Positions 39,128-48,146 of a stretch of DNA of 64,000 nt are shown here, piece by piece. The DNA comes from Pseudomonas sp. MWU13-2100. Lineage in GTDB: Bacteria; Pseudomonadota; Gammaproteobacteria; Pseudomonadales; Pseudomonadaceae. The notes below the pieces were generated by a model. It made no database searches and was not told the DNA's origin. It saw only the letters and a program-made list of their open reading frames with translations. Numbering within the stretch: the stretch's first letter is position 1; each line of letters opens with the position of its first letter. The DNA lies in assembly GCF_023242365.1 (NCBI RefSeq), contig NZ_JALLIX010000034.1, positions 1 to 64,000 on the forward strand, given 5' to 3'. The position numbers were made by a program, and so were the translations under genes.

Positions 39128-40307
39128 CTTCATACCCTCCGCAGGCTTGCTGGAACAGCTGCAGGAAGCGCTCGGCGGTGTGGCTCCAGAGCCGCTGTTC
39201 GCCGATCACGCTGGCATGCTCGGCCCAGCGGATGGCCAGTTCCGGCTTGGCACACAAGTGACTCAACTGCGCCGCCAGGGCCGCGACGTTGCCCTGGGGG
39301 AAAATCACCCCATTACCCTGGGCCACTTCCTCGGCAAACGAGCGCGCGTCCGAGGTGATAGCGCCACGCCCGCAGGCAACGGCCCAGGACAGTGCGCCGC
39401 TGGTGCCACGCAGACTGCCCAGCAGTTTGAGTTTGCTCGACTCGCGGTATGGCAGCACCATGACATGGTGGGCCTGGATCACCGTGGGGATATCGGCAGC
39501 CGGCAGGTCCAGTTGCCAGTCGACGCTGTCTTGCAGGCCGAGGCTCTGGATATGCCGGCGCAGTTGATCGAGGTAGCTGCCCGAAGGGCCGAAGGCCATC
39601 TCCGGCTCGCTGCCCCCGGCCAGGGTCAGGCGCAAGCGGGTGCGCAAGTCCGGCTGCTGGGCGAAGGTGATGGCCAGGGCGTCGAGCAGGTCTTCGATGC
39701 CCTTGCCGCGATAGATGAAACCGAAGTACAGCAGTCGCAGCGGTTCCAGCGCGGGCAGCGGCTTGGCCGCGATGGCCAGGTTACCGTGGGGAATCACCGC
39801 CATCTGTTCGTTGCGCAGCCCCATGCGCTGGCGCAGGCAATGGCCGCCCGAATGGGTCAGTGTCACCAGGCGGGTCAGGCTGCGGGCCAGTTGCCGCTCT
39901 TCGTACAGGCACAGCGGATCGGCCAGCACCGTAGCCATCTGTGGCAGCGGTGAAGGCAGGCGTGCGGCCAGCGAGAGCGGCCAGGGCAAGCGCTCGCGGC
40001 GCCAGACCAGGCGTTCGGGGTCATGCAAGGTCGCGGTCAGCGGCAGCGCCGGGAAACGTTCGCGCAGGGCCTTCAAGGCGTGGAACTCGGCCAGGCGCCC
40101 GCCACCGATTTCGGCGTGGACCAGATCGATGCCTTCCCACGACGCTTGGGCCACCAGCGCCCTGGCCCGTTGCGGGTCGTTGCCCAGTCCCGCCAGGGGC
40201 GTGCTGACGCGCACCCCGAGGTTTTCCAGCGCCGTCTTCAGGTGCCCGGCGTAGTCGGCGATGCCATTCTGTTCCGGTGGCAGGGGCGCTATCAGGGCGA
40301 TATGCAT
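39117..40307 (-). CDS. pslF: Glycosyltransferase (PslF-like)
   Basis: This 396-aa GT-B enzyme starts ALIAPLPPEQNGIADYAGHL, an N-terminus seen in mannosyl/glucosyl transferases of exopolysaccharide loci. The donor side shows LLYFGFIYRGKGIEDLLDAL and LPYRESSKLKLLGSLRGTSG. Its ATG shares one base with the pslE stop (TGATG), so it is translationally coupled. Confidence 0.87.
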   Translation of the reverse strand: MHIALIAPLPPEQNGIADYAGHLKTALENLGVRVSTPLAGLGNDPQRARALVAQASWEGIDLVHAEIGGGRLAEFHALKALRERFPALPLTATLHDPERLVWRRERLPWPLSLAARLPSPLPQMATVLADPLCLYEERQLARSLTRLVTLTHSGGHCLRQRMGLRNEQMAVIPHGNLAIAAKPLPALEPLRLLYFGFIYRGKGIEDLLDALAITFAQQPDLRTRLRLTLAGGSEPEMAFGPSGSYLDQLRRHIQSLGLQDSVDWQLDLPAADIPTVIQAHHVMVLPYRESSKLKLLGSLRGTSGALSWAVACGRGAITSDARSFAEEVAQGNGVIFPQGNVAALAAQLSHLCAKPELAIRWAEHASVIGEQRLWSHTAERFLQLFQQACGGYEDVA

Positions 40308-42301
40308 CAGACATGGCTCCGGATGCGGGCCAGGGTGTTGAGTACGCGGTCGGGGATTTCGAAGCGCCGCCGATTGAGGATGATGCCGTCGACGCGCTTG
40401 AACGCGGTATTGAGTGTCGACAGGGCATTTTCCAGGATCGGTACGGTGGTGGCTTCCGCTTCGATGATCAGCGCGATCAGGTCGGCCTGGCGCAGGGTCA
40501 CGAAGGCTTCCTGATTGGAGAAGAACGCGCCAGCGTTGAGCAGCAGGATTTCCCCCGGATGGGCCGGACCGTGGCCGTCGACACGAACCCGATGGCCGCG
40601 CTCGCGCAGCAGGTTGGCCAGGTGCTCGATGACGAAGCTGACCCCTTCGCCACGCCGGGCCGAGGTCAGGCCGATGGCCAGGCCGTGTTCGGCGACCTGC
40701 TCCAGTGGCAGGACCCCGTAGAGCCGGTACATGCTGGCGGTGAACGCGGTGCGGCGCTGGGTGCTGCCATCGCTGATGTCTTGCAGGCTGGTCCAGATCT
40801 TGACCCCGAAGCGCGACTCGATCTTGTCGCCGTCGTGGATGCGCTGGTCCAGCAGATAGAAGAAATACAGGGCCAGCAGACCGACCCCCAGGCTCAGCGG
40901 AATGGCCAGCAACAGCATGGTCAGGCTTTTCGGGAAGACCCGGCTTTCGTTGAGGGTGGCCTGTTCGATCACCGCGATGTTGCTGATCTGACTCTTGTCC
41001 AGTTCGCGGTCGATCCGCGCTTTCTCGGTACTGGTGCTGTACAGGGCGAAGTTCTTTTCCGCGGCATCGAGTTCACGTTGCAGACGGGCCATTTCCGGCT
41101 CCAGGGCCAGGGCCTGACGGCGGTCCTGTTCCAACTGGTTGAGCTGGGTTTCCTGCTGGCTGGCCTGGGTCTGCAAGCGGCTGAGGCTGGCCTGCTGGTC
41201 GGCGAAGCTGTTCTGCAGGCGGGTGTAGACCGGATTCGGCGCCAGGTTATCCGTGCGCTGGACCACTGCGTTCTGCGACTTGAGCAGGTCTTCCAGGTTG
41301 GCAATCGCCTTGTCCATGGCCTTCACTGGCGGTGCGCCTTCCTTGAACGTGCGGAGCATTTCCTGGCGCTCGATCTGCTTGGCGTTGATCCGCTGTTGCA
41401 GGTCCTGGCGGTCCGGGTTGATGCTCATCTGTCGGCCGATGCTGATTTCTTTCTTCATGCTGTCGAGCTGGGCCTTGATCCGGTCCAGCCCGCTCTTGGT
41501 CGAGGCCACCGCGCGGGTGGTGTTCAGGTGTTCGCCGCGCAGGTTGTTGAGGTTGCGCGAGATATCGTTCAGGCGTTCACCGATGCTCACCGCCCCCAGT
41601 TCGTTGAGGTGGGCCTCGATCTGTTTCTTGTAGTCGAGGATGCGTTTGGTGGTCGCGGTGCTTTCGCCTTCGTAGAAGGTGTACAGGCTTTTGCGTCCCA
41701 GGGTGCGGGTGCGTTCCTGCTCATACTGCTCGATCCAGCTCTTGACGATGGTCTGGGCCACCTGGGGGTCGTTCCAGGTAAAGCTGATTTCCATCACTGA
41801 GGAGCCCGCGGCGTGGGTCACGCTGAAGTTCTTCGTCAGCTGGTCCGTGAGGCGTTCGACCGGCGTCTGCTTCTCCACCAGGCCGAGCAGTTGCAACAGG
41901 CCGCGGCCGACATCCAACAGGCCCTGTACGGTGCTCTTGACCAGGGTCTTGAGGGTGGCGATGAAGCCCTCCTGGGGCGGTACCCGGGACAGTTCGTCGA
42001 GGTATTGTTCGGCCACCAGCCGGGCAATCGGACGCCCGGTGAGGATGCGTTCCTCATCGATGATCGGGTCGCGCTGGGCGCTGGGGATAATGGTCGCCTG
42101 GCGGTCGGAGATCTCGATCGGCAAGGTGCTGGTATCCCGGCCCGGCTTGACCAGCAGCAGGGCGGTGGACTCGTAGCGGTTGGGCAACAGGAAGGCACCG
42201 AGCAGGATGACGACGAAGGTCACCAGCACGGTGATTTTCACTTCGCGCTTGAAAATGAAGAATAGGCGCAACAAATCGCGGAAGGAGCGGATATTGATCA
42301 T
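40307..42301 (-). CDS. pslE: Polysaccharide co-polymerase/export protein (PslE-like, Wzc family)
   Basis: This 664-aa inner-membrane protein has a first membrane helix at about residues 22-40 (ITVLVTFVVILLGAFLLP) with a Wzz domain. A long periplasmic coiled coil (about 190-440) leads to the second helix LTMLLLAIPLSLGVGLLALY and a cytoplasmic nucleotide-binding-like domain. The position of a BY-kinase Walker A reads SARRGEGVSF, lacking the expected Lys, and there is no Tyr-rich tail, so it looks kinase-dead. It should work with the outer-membrane component PslD to set chain length and export. Confidence 0.9.
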   Translation of the reverse strand: MINIRSFRDLLRLFFIFKREVKITVLVTFVVILLGAFLLPNRYESTALLLVKPGRDTSTLPIEISDRQATIIPSAQRDPIIDEERILTGRPIARLVAEQYLDELSRVPPQEGFIATLKTLVKSTVQGLLDVGRGLLQLLGLVEKQTPVERLTDQLTKNFSVTHAAGSSVMEISFTWNDPQVAQTIVKSWIEQYEQERTRTLGRKSLYTFYEGESTATTKRILDYKKQIEAHLNELGAVSIGERLNDISRNLNNLRGEHLNTTRAVASTKSGLDRIKAQLDSMKKEISIGRQMSINPDRQDLQQRINAKQIERQEMLRTFKEGAPPVKAMDKAIANLEDLLKSQNAVVQRTDNLAPNPVYTRLQNSFADQQASLSRLQTQASQQETQLNQLEQDRRQALALEPEMARLQRELDAAEKNFALYSTSTEKARIDRELDKSQISNIAVIEQATLNESRVFPKSLTMLLLAIPLSLGVGLLALYFFYLLDQRIHDGDKIESRFGVKIWTSLQDISDGSTQRRTAFTASMYRLYGVLPLEQVAEHGLAIGLTSARRGEGVSFVIEHLANLLRERGHRVRVDGHGPAHPGEILLLNAGAFFSNQEAFVTLRQADLIALIIEAEATTVPILENALSTLNTAFKRVDGIILNRRRFEIPDRVLNTLARIRSHV

Positions 42302-42319
42302 GTCTGTTGTCCTTAACGA

Positions 42320-43102
42320 TCAGTTGCCAGTGCTGGTGGAGTTGTTCAAGTTGTAGTTGGCGCCGATACCAATGGATTTCTGGAATGGAATCAATTGGTT
42401 CAGATACAAGTCGACCCACTCGATGCCGTTGCCCACATGGGACTTGGGCACGAACACCACGTCGCCGCGTTGCAGCAGCACCGGGGCGCGGTTGCTGGCG
42501 CCGGCGAGCATGGTGTCGCGATAGTCGAAGAAGTAGGTTTTGTAGCGGCCGTCATCATCCTGGCGCAGCAGGGCGACGTTGCGGCTGTCGCCCACCGGCA
42601 ACAGGCCGCCGGCACCGATCAGGGCCTGTTCCAGGGTGGTGGCGGTGGTTACCGGCAGGCTGGCCGGCGTGCGGACCGAGCCACCGACGAACACGGTGTT
42701 GCTCGGTGCCTGGGAGATATTCACCGTCAGGGCCGAATCCTGGTAGATGTTCTTCAACTTGTCTTCGAGGATCAGGGTCAGCTGTTGCGGTGTCAGGCCG
42801 GCGGCCTTGATGTTGCCGACATAGGGGTAGGAAAAGCTGCCGTCGTTCATCACGACGAACAGCGTCAGCTCGTAGATCGAGTTGGCGGTGAAGGCCGAAA
42901 TGGACGGCGCTTCGCCGGTATTGCGCACGATACGCAAGGTGTCGCCGGCGCGGATGCGCTGGTCCGGCAGTGGCTTGCCGGCCAGGGAGTCGCCGGCCCG
43001 GTGACCTTCGCGCAGAACGTCGTTGTCCGGCAATGCCACCTTGGCCGGGATACTGCACGCGCTGATTAATAAAACGCTGAGGATCAGCAGGAGTTTGTTC
43101 AT
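42320..43102 (-). CDS. pslD: Polysaccharide export lipoprotein (PslD-like, Wza/OMA family)
   Basis: This 260-aa protein has a lipoprotein signal (LLLILSVLLISAC, Cys16 lipidated) and the Poly_export and SLBB-like domains (RAGDTLRIVRNTGEAP, VNISQAPSNTVFVGGSVRTP, LLQRGDVVFVPKSHVG). It probably forms the periplasmic or outer-membrane part of the export channel. It starts with AGGGAAG upstream, 91 bp after pslB; no pslC lies in that gap. Confidence 0.92.
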   Translation of the reverse strand: MNKLLLILSVLLISACSIPAKVALPDNDVLREGHRAGDSLAGKPLPDQRIRAGDTLRIVRNTGEAPSISAFTANSIYELTLFVVMNDGSFSYPYVGNIKAAGLTPQQLTLILEDKLKNIYQDSALTVNISQAPSNTVFVGGSVRTPASLPVTTATTLEQALIGAGGLLPVGDSRNVALLRQDDDGRYKTYFFDYRDTMLAGASNRAPVLLQRGDVVFVPKSHVGNGIEWVDLYLNQLIPFQKSIGIGANYNLNNSTSTGN

Positions 43103-43193
43103 TGATCAGTCTTCCCTTTGTGCATGGTTACCCCCTGACGGACCTGGGTCCGTGCAGGCGGGCGCTCCTACTGTTTCAGGTGTTTCAGATGTG

Positions 43194-44651
43194 TCAGGTC
43201 TTGCTGGTTTCGACGGGAACCCGCCCATAAACGTCGGTGAAACGCACGATGTCGTCTTCGCCGAGGTATTCGCCGCTCTGTACTTCGATCATCACCAGAT
43301 CGATCACCCCCGGGTTGACCAGCCGGTGTTGTTTGCCCGGCTTGATAAAGGTCGACTCATTGGTATCGAGCATGAATTCGTTGTCGCCGTTGGTGACCCG
43401 TGCCATGCCGCTGACCACGATCCAGTGTTCGCTGCGGTGGTGGTGCATCTGCAGCGACAGCGAAGCGTTGGGTTTGACCACGATGCGCTTGATCTTGAAG
43501 CGCTTGCCTTCCTCCAGCACGGTATAGGTGCCCCATGGGCGGGTCACGGTACGGTGCAGGCGATAGGCGTCGTGCCCCTGGCGCTTGAGCTCCTGGGCGA
43601 TCAACCGGACATCCTGGCTGCGTTTGCCGTCGGCGATCAGCAGGGCATCGGGGGTGTCTATGATGATCAGGTCCTTGAGCCCGACGCCGCCCACCAGACG
43701 CTTGGGCGAATCGATGTAGCAGTTGCTGACGTCATGCAGTACCGTCTCGCCGTTGCACTGGTTACCCTGGGCATCGGCCGGTGTCAGATCACGTACCGCC
43801 TGCCACGAGCCGATATCGCTCCAGCCGAGCTGGCAGGGCACCACCGCGACTTTGCGCGAGCGCTCCATCAGCGCGTAGTCGATGGAAATGTCCGGCGCCC
43901 TGGCCAGGCTCTTGCCATCCAGTTCCAGCTGAAGTTCCTGGCTGCCTTCGCGGCTGTGGCTGAGGGCCAGGCACTCGGTCATGGCATCGAGGACATCAGG
44001 GGCATGTTCGCGCAGTTCGCGCAGCACGACGTCGGCCCGCAGGCAGAACATGCCGGCATTCCACAGATGCCGGCCGCCATCGAGGTACTGCTGCGCCGTC
44101 TTCGCATCGGGCTTCTCGACGAAGCGCGCGACCTGGAACGCCTTGTCGCCCAAGGCCTGGCCTTTTTCGATATAGCCGAAGCCGGTCTCGGGTTGGGTCG
44201 GTACCAGGCCGAAGGTCACCAGCCAGCCTTGCTCGGCCAGTAGTCGAGCGCTATCGACCGCCTTGGCGAAGGCATCCAGGTCCTTGATCAGGTGATCGGC
44301 CGGCAGCACCAGCAGTTGTGCGTCGTCGCCGTAGAGGCTGGCCACATGCAAGGCCGCTGCGGCGATGGCCGGGGCGGTGTTGCGACCAAAGGGTTCGAGG
44401 ATGAAGTCCAGCGCCGCATCGCCCTTGTTCAGCAGGCGGTAGTCATCCAGGGTACGGAAGAACACCTCGCGGTTGGTCACCGTCAGTATCCGCTGGACGT
44501 CGGCCAGCCCGGTGGCCCGGAGAAAGGTCTTCTGCAACAGGCTTTCGCCATCGGGCAGGCGCATGAAGGGTTTCGGCATGGCCTCGCGGGAGACCGGCCA
44601 TAGGCGGGTGCCGGCGCCACCGGCGATGATGCAGGGAATGAGTGCGCCCAT
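43194..44651 (-). CDS. pslB: Mannose-1-phosphate guanylyltransferase / mannose-6-phosphate isomerase (PslB-like)
   Basis: This 485-aa bifunctional enzyme makes GDP-mannose. The N-terminal guanylyltransferase signature is AGGAGTRLWPVSREAMPKPF, with EKPDAKTAQQYL further on. The C-terminal cupin isomerase (about 350-485) shows RPWGTYTVLEEGKRFKIKRI and LQMHHHRSEHWIVVSG with metal-binding His. It begins directly against the pslA stop, with GAGG upstream inside pslA. Confidence 0.95.
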   Translation of the reverse strand: MGALIPCIIAGGAGTRLWPVSREAMPKPFMRLPDGESLLQKTFLRATGLADVQRILTVTNREVFFRTLDDYRLLNKGDAALDFILEPFGRNTAPAIAAAALHVASLYGDDAQLLVLPADHLIKDLDAFAKAVDSARLLAEQGWLVTFGLVPTQPETGFGYIEKGQALGDKAFQVARFVEKPDAKTAQQYLDGGRHLWNAGMFCLRADVVLRELREHAPDVLDAMTECLALSHSREGSQELQLELDGKSLARAPDISIDYALMERSRKVAVVPCQLGWSDIGSWQAVRDLTPADAQGNQCNGETVLHDVSNCYIDSPKRLVGGVGLKDLIIIDTPDALLIADGKRSQDVRLIAQELKRQGHDAYRLHRTVTRPWGTYTVLEEGKRFKIKRIVVKPNASLSLQMHHHRSEHWIVVSGMARVTNGDNEFMLDTNESTFIKPGKQHRLVNPGVIDLVMIEVQSGEYLGEDDIVRFTDVYGRVPVETSKT

Positions 44652-46088
44652 TCAGTAGGCCTCGCGGGTCATGAGCACTGCCGGGACAGTGCGGAACAGG
44701 ATGTAGAGGTCGAACCAGATCGACCAGTTTTCGATGTACTCCAGATCGAACTCGACACGTTTTTCGATTTTTTCCAGAGTGTCGGTTTCACCGCGGTAGC
44801 CATTGATCTGGGCGAGTCCGGTGATGCCTGGCTTGACCCGGTGTCGCGAGGTGTATTCCTTGACCGCTTCCTCGAACAGGATGCCCGCCGCCTTGGTGGC
44901 CGTGGCGTGGGGGCGCGGGCCGACCATCGACATGCTGCCGATGAAGACATTGAACAATTGCGGCAGCTCGTCGAGGCTGGTCTTGCGGATAAAACGTCCG
45001 ACCCGGGTGATCCGTGGGTCGCCGCGGGTGGTTTGTGTTTCGGCGTTAGCATCGCTCTGGTGCTGGTGCATCGAGCGGAACTTGAAGACTTCAATCAGGC
45101 GGTTGTTGTAGCCGTAGCGCTTCTGGCGGAACAGTACCGGGCCCGGCGAGTCGATTTTGATCGCCAGGGCCGTCAGCAGCATGATCGGCGACAAGAGGGT
45201 CAGCGCGAGGGTCGACAGGATCATGTCTTCCAGGCGCTTGAACATCGGCGACCAGCCACGCAGAGGGACCTCGGAGGCGTTGAACATCGGCAGGTTGGCG
45301 ACTTCGGTGATGCGGTTGTGGGCGTGCCGGAACGCAACCATGTCCGGCACCAGCAGTACGTTGACCGGCAGGCGGCGCAGTTCGCGGATGATGTAGTCCA
45401 TGCGGTTTTCCGCCGACCAGGGCAGGGCGACCAGGACCTGGGTGACCTTTTCTTCGCGGATCAGGCGTTCCAGGTCACAGGAGTTGCCCAGCAGCGACAG
45501 GTTGACCAGGGTTTTGGGCAGGCGGCCGATGCGGTCGTCGATAAAGCCGATGACCCCTGAGCGGATGTCCTGATGCTGGGCCAGGTATTCGGCCAGACGC
45601 TGGCCGTTTTCAGTGGCGCCGAGGATGACCGCGTGCTGCAGGAAAAAGCCCCGCCGCATCAGTTGTCGGAACAGGGTCAGCAGCACCAGGCGCTCGATAC
45701 CGAACAGCACCAGGCTGGAGACAAACCAGATAAACAGTTCGGTGTTGGTCAGGAAGTTGAACAGTGACAAGCCGTGGTGCATGAACAGCAGCAGGCAGAA
45801 CGCCGACGACCAGGCGAAGAGGGTGAGCTGGAAACGCAGCAGGTTACTGAAGATGGTCTCGGCATACACCCCCAACGCCTGGAAGATCAGAACGCTGATG
45901 AAACCGAAGAACAGCAGCAGGGTGAGGTAGCTCTTGACGACGACAGGGTCTTGCTCGCGCAGGTACACCAGCAGCAGCAAGCCAGGCAGCATCGCGGTCA
46001 GGCCATGGACCAGGCGGATGCCGAACAGAAAGTACTCGACCATGCTGGGTCGGGTCAGGAACAGGCTGTCAACCGGCTGCAGGCGCAT
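44652..46088 (-). CDS. pslA: Undecaprenyl-phosphate sugar phosphotransferase (PslA-like)
   Basis: This 478-aa initiating transferase has four or five N-terminal membrane helices, a Rossmann-like middle ([20 protein letters not shown]) and the C-terminal catalytic domain. That domain shows [66 protein letters not shown] and [16 protein letters not shown]. It loads the first sugar phosphate on the lipid carrier. The ATG at 46088 has GGAGG 6 nt upstream. It is the first gene of the 12-gene operon. Confidence 0.95.
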   Translation of the reverse strand: MRLQPVDSLFLTRPSMVEYFLFGIRLVHGLTAMLPGLLLLVYLREQDPVVVKSYLTLLLFFGFISVLIFQALGVYAETIFSNLLRFQLTLFAWSSAFCLLLFMHHGLSLFNFLTNTELFIWFVSSLVLFGIERLVLLTLFRQLMRRGFFLQHAVILGATENGQRLAEYLAQHQDIRSGVIGFIDDRIGRLPKTLVNLSLLGNSCDLERLIREEKVTQVLVALPWSAENRMDYIIRELRRLPVNVLLVPDMVAFRHAHNRITEVANLPMFNASEVPLRGWSPMFKRLEDMILSTLALTLLSPIMLLTALAIKIDSPGPVLFRQKRYGYNNRLIEVFKFRSMHQHQSDANAETQTTRGDPRITRVGRFIRKTSLDELPQLFNVFIGSMSMVGPRPHATATKAAGILFEEAVKEYTSRHRVKPGITGLAQINGYRGETDTLEKIEKRVEFDLEYIENWSIWFDLYILFRTVPAVLMTREAY

Positions 46089-46197
46089 AAACCCCCTCCC
46101 GTCATACCATCACGAAATGGTAATTACGAAACATCGTGGCAGTTGTCTTGTTGAAAAGCCTGGGTTTTATTGGCGCTAAGCCCATCCCTGGTGGCCG

Positions 46198-46224
46198 ATC
46201 ATAATGCGGGTTCAGGACTGTCAA
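46198..46224 (-). promoter_or_regulatory. Probable sigma-70-type promoter of pslA
   Basis: Read on the minus strand, TTGACA (46224-46219) and TATGAT (46203-46198) are separated by 15 bp. The -35 box is perfect and the -10 is 5 of 6, but the spacer is short. It predicts a leader of about 100 nt before pslA. Confidence 0.5.
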
Positions 46225-46301
46225 ACCAAGTGAATCCTTTTTCTAGTCGTTTTTGGATTTTCATCGGTTTGGTGCTTCAGGTTGCCTCTCTGGTACGGTG
46301 G

Positions 46302-46324
46302 CATGGGCTTGAGTAAAGCCCATG
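46302..46324. promoter_or_regulatory. Perfect inverted repeat upstream of pslA
   Basis: CATGGGCTT-GAGTA-AAGCCCATG forms a 9-bp stem with a 5-nt loop, about 80 bp upstream of the predicted pslA -35 box. No T-run follows on either strand, so an operator is as likely as an RNA hairpin. Confidence 0.4.
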
Positions 46325-46596
46325 AAGCATCAGGATGCTAACCAAACGATAATTTGTTGTAAAAAAAATCCGACTAGTTCTTTCGTATTGTGACTACATG
46401 GAGTTCAGATAGATTTTACGGATTGTGGGGTTTTTTGCTTGCCCTGTTCACTGGCCTTGGTCGTTTCAGTGAACTGCATGCCGCCTATGGCGAGCTGCAG
46501 GGGCCGGACTTCCATTGGAAGGGCGATCTGCTGGCGTTGGGCATCGGCAACGGTCGGCAGCCCTGCGGGTGCACCTGCCGGAGGGGTCGCCGCCGC

Positions 46597-47259
46597 TCAG
46601 TCGTCGAGGCTGATGATCTGCTCGCGCACCGCGAACAGCACCAGGCCGGCGACGTCGAAGATCTGCAGCCGCTTCATGATCTGCGAGCGGTGGGTTTCCA
46701 CGGTCTTGATGCTCAGGCCCAGGCCATTGGCGATTTCCCGGGTCGACTTGCCGCGCACGATCAATCGCAGGATCTCCAGCTGGCGCCCGGTCAGGTTGTG
46801 GTTGACCGCTCGTTCGGCCGGCAGGTTGCGCTGGACCTGGGTCAGGGCCTGGTTGATCACCGTGTGGGCGATGGCCGGGCTCAGGTAGCGTTCGTTGCTG
46901 CGCAGCGCGTCGAGGGCCTGGGCCAGTTCGGTGGCAGTGGTGTCCTTGAGCAGGTAGCCGTGGGCGCCGATTTCCAGGGCCTGCATGATCAACTGCGGGT
47001 CAGTGTGCATCGACAGGATCAGTACCTTGCTCTGGGGTCGCACCGCCTTGAGCTTGCGCAGGGCATCCAGGCCACCGGTTTCACGCATGGACAGGTCGAG
47101 CAGGATGATGTCCGGGTTCAGCCGTTCCACGGCGTCGAGCAACTGCGCGCCATCGCTGGCTTCGCCGATCACGGTGTAGCCCGGGATATCCAGTACCAGG
47201 GCGCGAACACCGGCCCGGATCAGTGAGTGGTCATCCACCAGAAGTAGAGTGCAGGTCAT
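46597..47259 (-). CDS. NarL/FixJ-family response regulator
   Basis: This 220-aa protein has a receiver domain at residues 4-120 (LLVDDHSLIRAGVRAL; phosphoacceptor Asp55 in IILLDLSM; Lys in YLLKDTTA). A LuxR-type helix-turn-helix follows at about 150-215 (LTGRQLEILRLIVRGKSTRE, then LSIKTVETHRSQIMKRL). ATG 47259 overlaps the stop of the histidine kinase by 4 nt, so the two are a coupled pair. It is immediately upstream of the psl operon on the same strand; control of psl is a reasonable inference only. Confidence 0.93.
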   Translation of the reverse strand: MTCTLLLVDDHSLIRAGVRALVLDIPGYTVIGEASDGAQLLDAVERLNPDIILLDLSMRETGGLDALRKLKAVRPQSKVLILSMHTDPQLIMQALEIGAHGYLLKDTTATELAQALDALRSNERYLSPAIAHTVINQALTQVQRNLPAERAVNHNLTGRQLEILRLIVRGKSTREIANGLGLSIKTVETHRSQIMKRLQIFDVAGLVLFAVREQIISLDD

Positions 47260-48146
47260 GGAGCCTTATTCTTGCTGGCGCGTTCCAGGGCGCGTGGCGC
47301 CCAGGGCAGCAGTGCTTCGATCTGCGTACCTTTGCCGGGTCCGCTGGTGACTGTCAATGTTCCGCCCGCCTGTTCGACGCGTTCGGCCATGCCGGCCATG
47401 CCACGCTGGCCTGCCTCGCCGGGATTGCGGACCGGCGAAAAGCCCAGGCCGTCGTCAGCGATATGCAGGGACAGACCTTCGGGCAAGCGCTTGATACGCA
47501 CCAGCAGGTTACGCGCCTGGGCATGGCGCAGCATGTTGGTGATGGCTTCCTGGGTCACGCGGAACGCGGTCAGTGCCATCTCCTCGGGGATACCGGTCAG
47601 CCGCTGGTGGCACTCCAGGCTCCAGAGCACGCTGGTGTTTTCCAGGGTCTTGAGCAAGTGCGCGCGCAGGCTGGCTTCCAGACCGAGGCTGGTCAACTGG
47701 CGGGGATTGAGAATGGCCGAGACGTCGCGGACCTTGGCCAGGGTTTCGTCCAGAGTGTGGTCCAGGGTCTCGAAGTGGCTTTGCAGGTCGTCGGGCAAGC
47801 GCCGTTGCAACCACTGGGCCTGGAGCTTGGCTGCCGTGAGCAACTGGCCGATATCGTCATGCAGCTCGCGGCTGAGGCGATGTCGTTCGTTTTCCTGCAC
47901 CTGGAGCAGGCGATCGGCCAGCTCCTGCGGCTGGAACTGGATGGAGGTGCCGGCGTTGCGGTGCTGGAGCCAGACGCTGGCCAGCGCGGCCAGGTTGAGG
48001 ATCAGTAACCCCGAGGGGAAGTGGGCGCCGGTGCTGAAGATAAGCAGGCTGGCAATGGCCGAGCTGATGCACAGCGCGGCTGTCAGCCGGCGGGCATTTT
48101 TGCGAGAGGGTAGCCAAGGCTTGAATGACTTGAGGCTGGCGTACAT
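47256..48146 (-). CDS. Membrane histidine kinase (HisKA_3 type), NarL partner
   Basis: This 296-aa protein has two short N-terminal membrane segments (LTAALCISSAIASLLIF; GLLILNLAALASVWL) with almost no periplasmic loop, then a dimerisation domain with phosphoacceptor His96 in SRELHDDIGQLL. The HATPase domain has EAITNMLRHAQARNL, IADDGLGF and GQRGMAGMAERV. Its small size and lack of a sensory domain suggest sensing within the membrane. ATG 48146 is chosen; an in-frame TTG lies at 48161 and neither has a strong ribosome site. Confidence 0.9.
   Translation of the reverse strand: MYASLKSFKPWLPSRKNARRLTAALCISSAIASLLIFSTGAHFPSGLLILNLAALASVWLQHRNAGTSIQFQPQELADRLLQVQENERHRLSRELHDDIGQLLTAAKLQAQWLQRRLPDDLQSHFETLDHTLDETLAKVRDVSAILNPRQLTSLGLEASLRAHLLKTLENTSVLWSLECHQRLTGIPEEMALTAFRVTQEAITNMLRHAQARNLLVRIKRLPEGLSLHIADDGLGFSPVRNPGEAGQRGMAGMAERVEQAGGTLTVTSGPGKGTQIEALLPWAPRALERASKNKAP

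Larger units (their letters stand above)
46089..46596. other. pslA leader region and gene-free stretch
   Basis: These 508 bp contain the probable pslA promoter (46198-46224), a perfect hairpin (46302-46324) and AT-rich DNA. From about 46420 to 46590 the composition becomes GC-rich and coding-like (plus-strand frame LWGFLLALFTGLGRFSELHA), but no start, ribosome site or family supports a gene. It could be a decayed fragment. Confidence 0.45.

Noticed and set aside
46390-47226. 278-codon plus-strand frame across the NarL regulator
   Set aside because: Most of it is antisense to a well-supported response regulator and the first part has no start signal.
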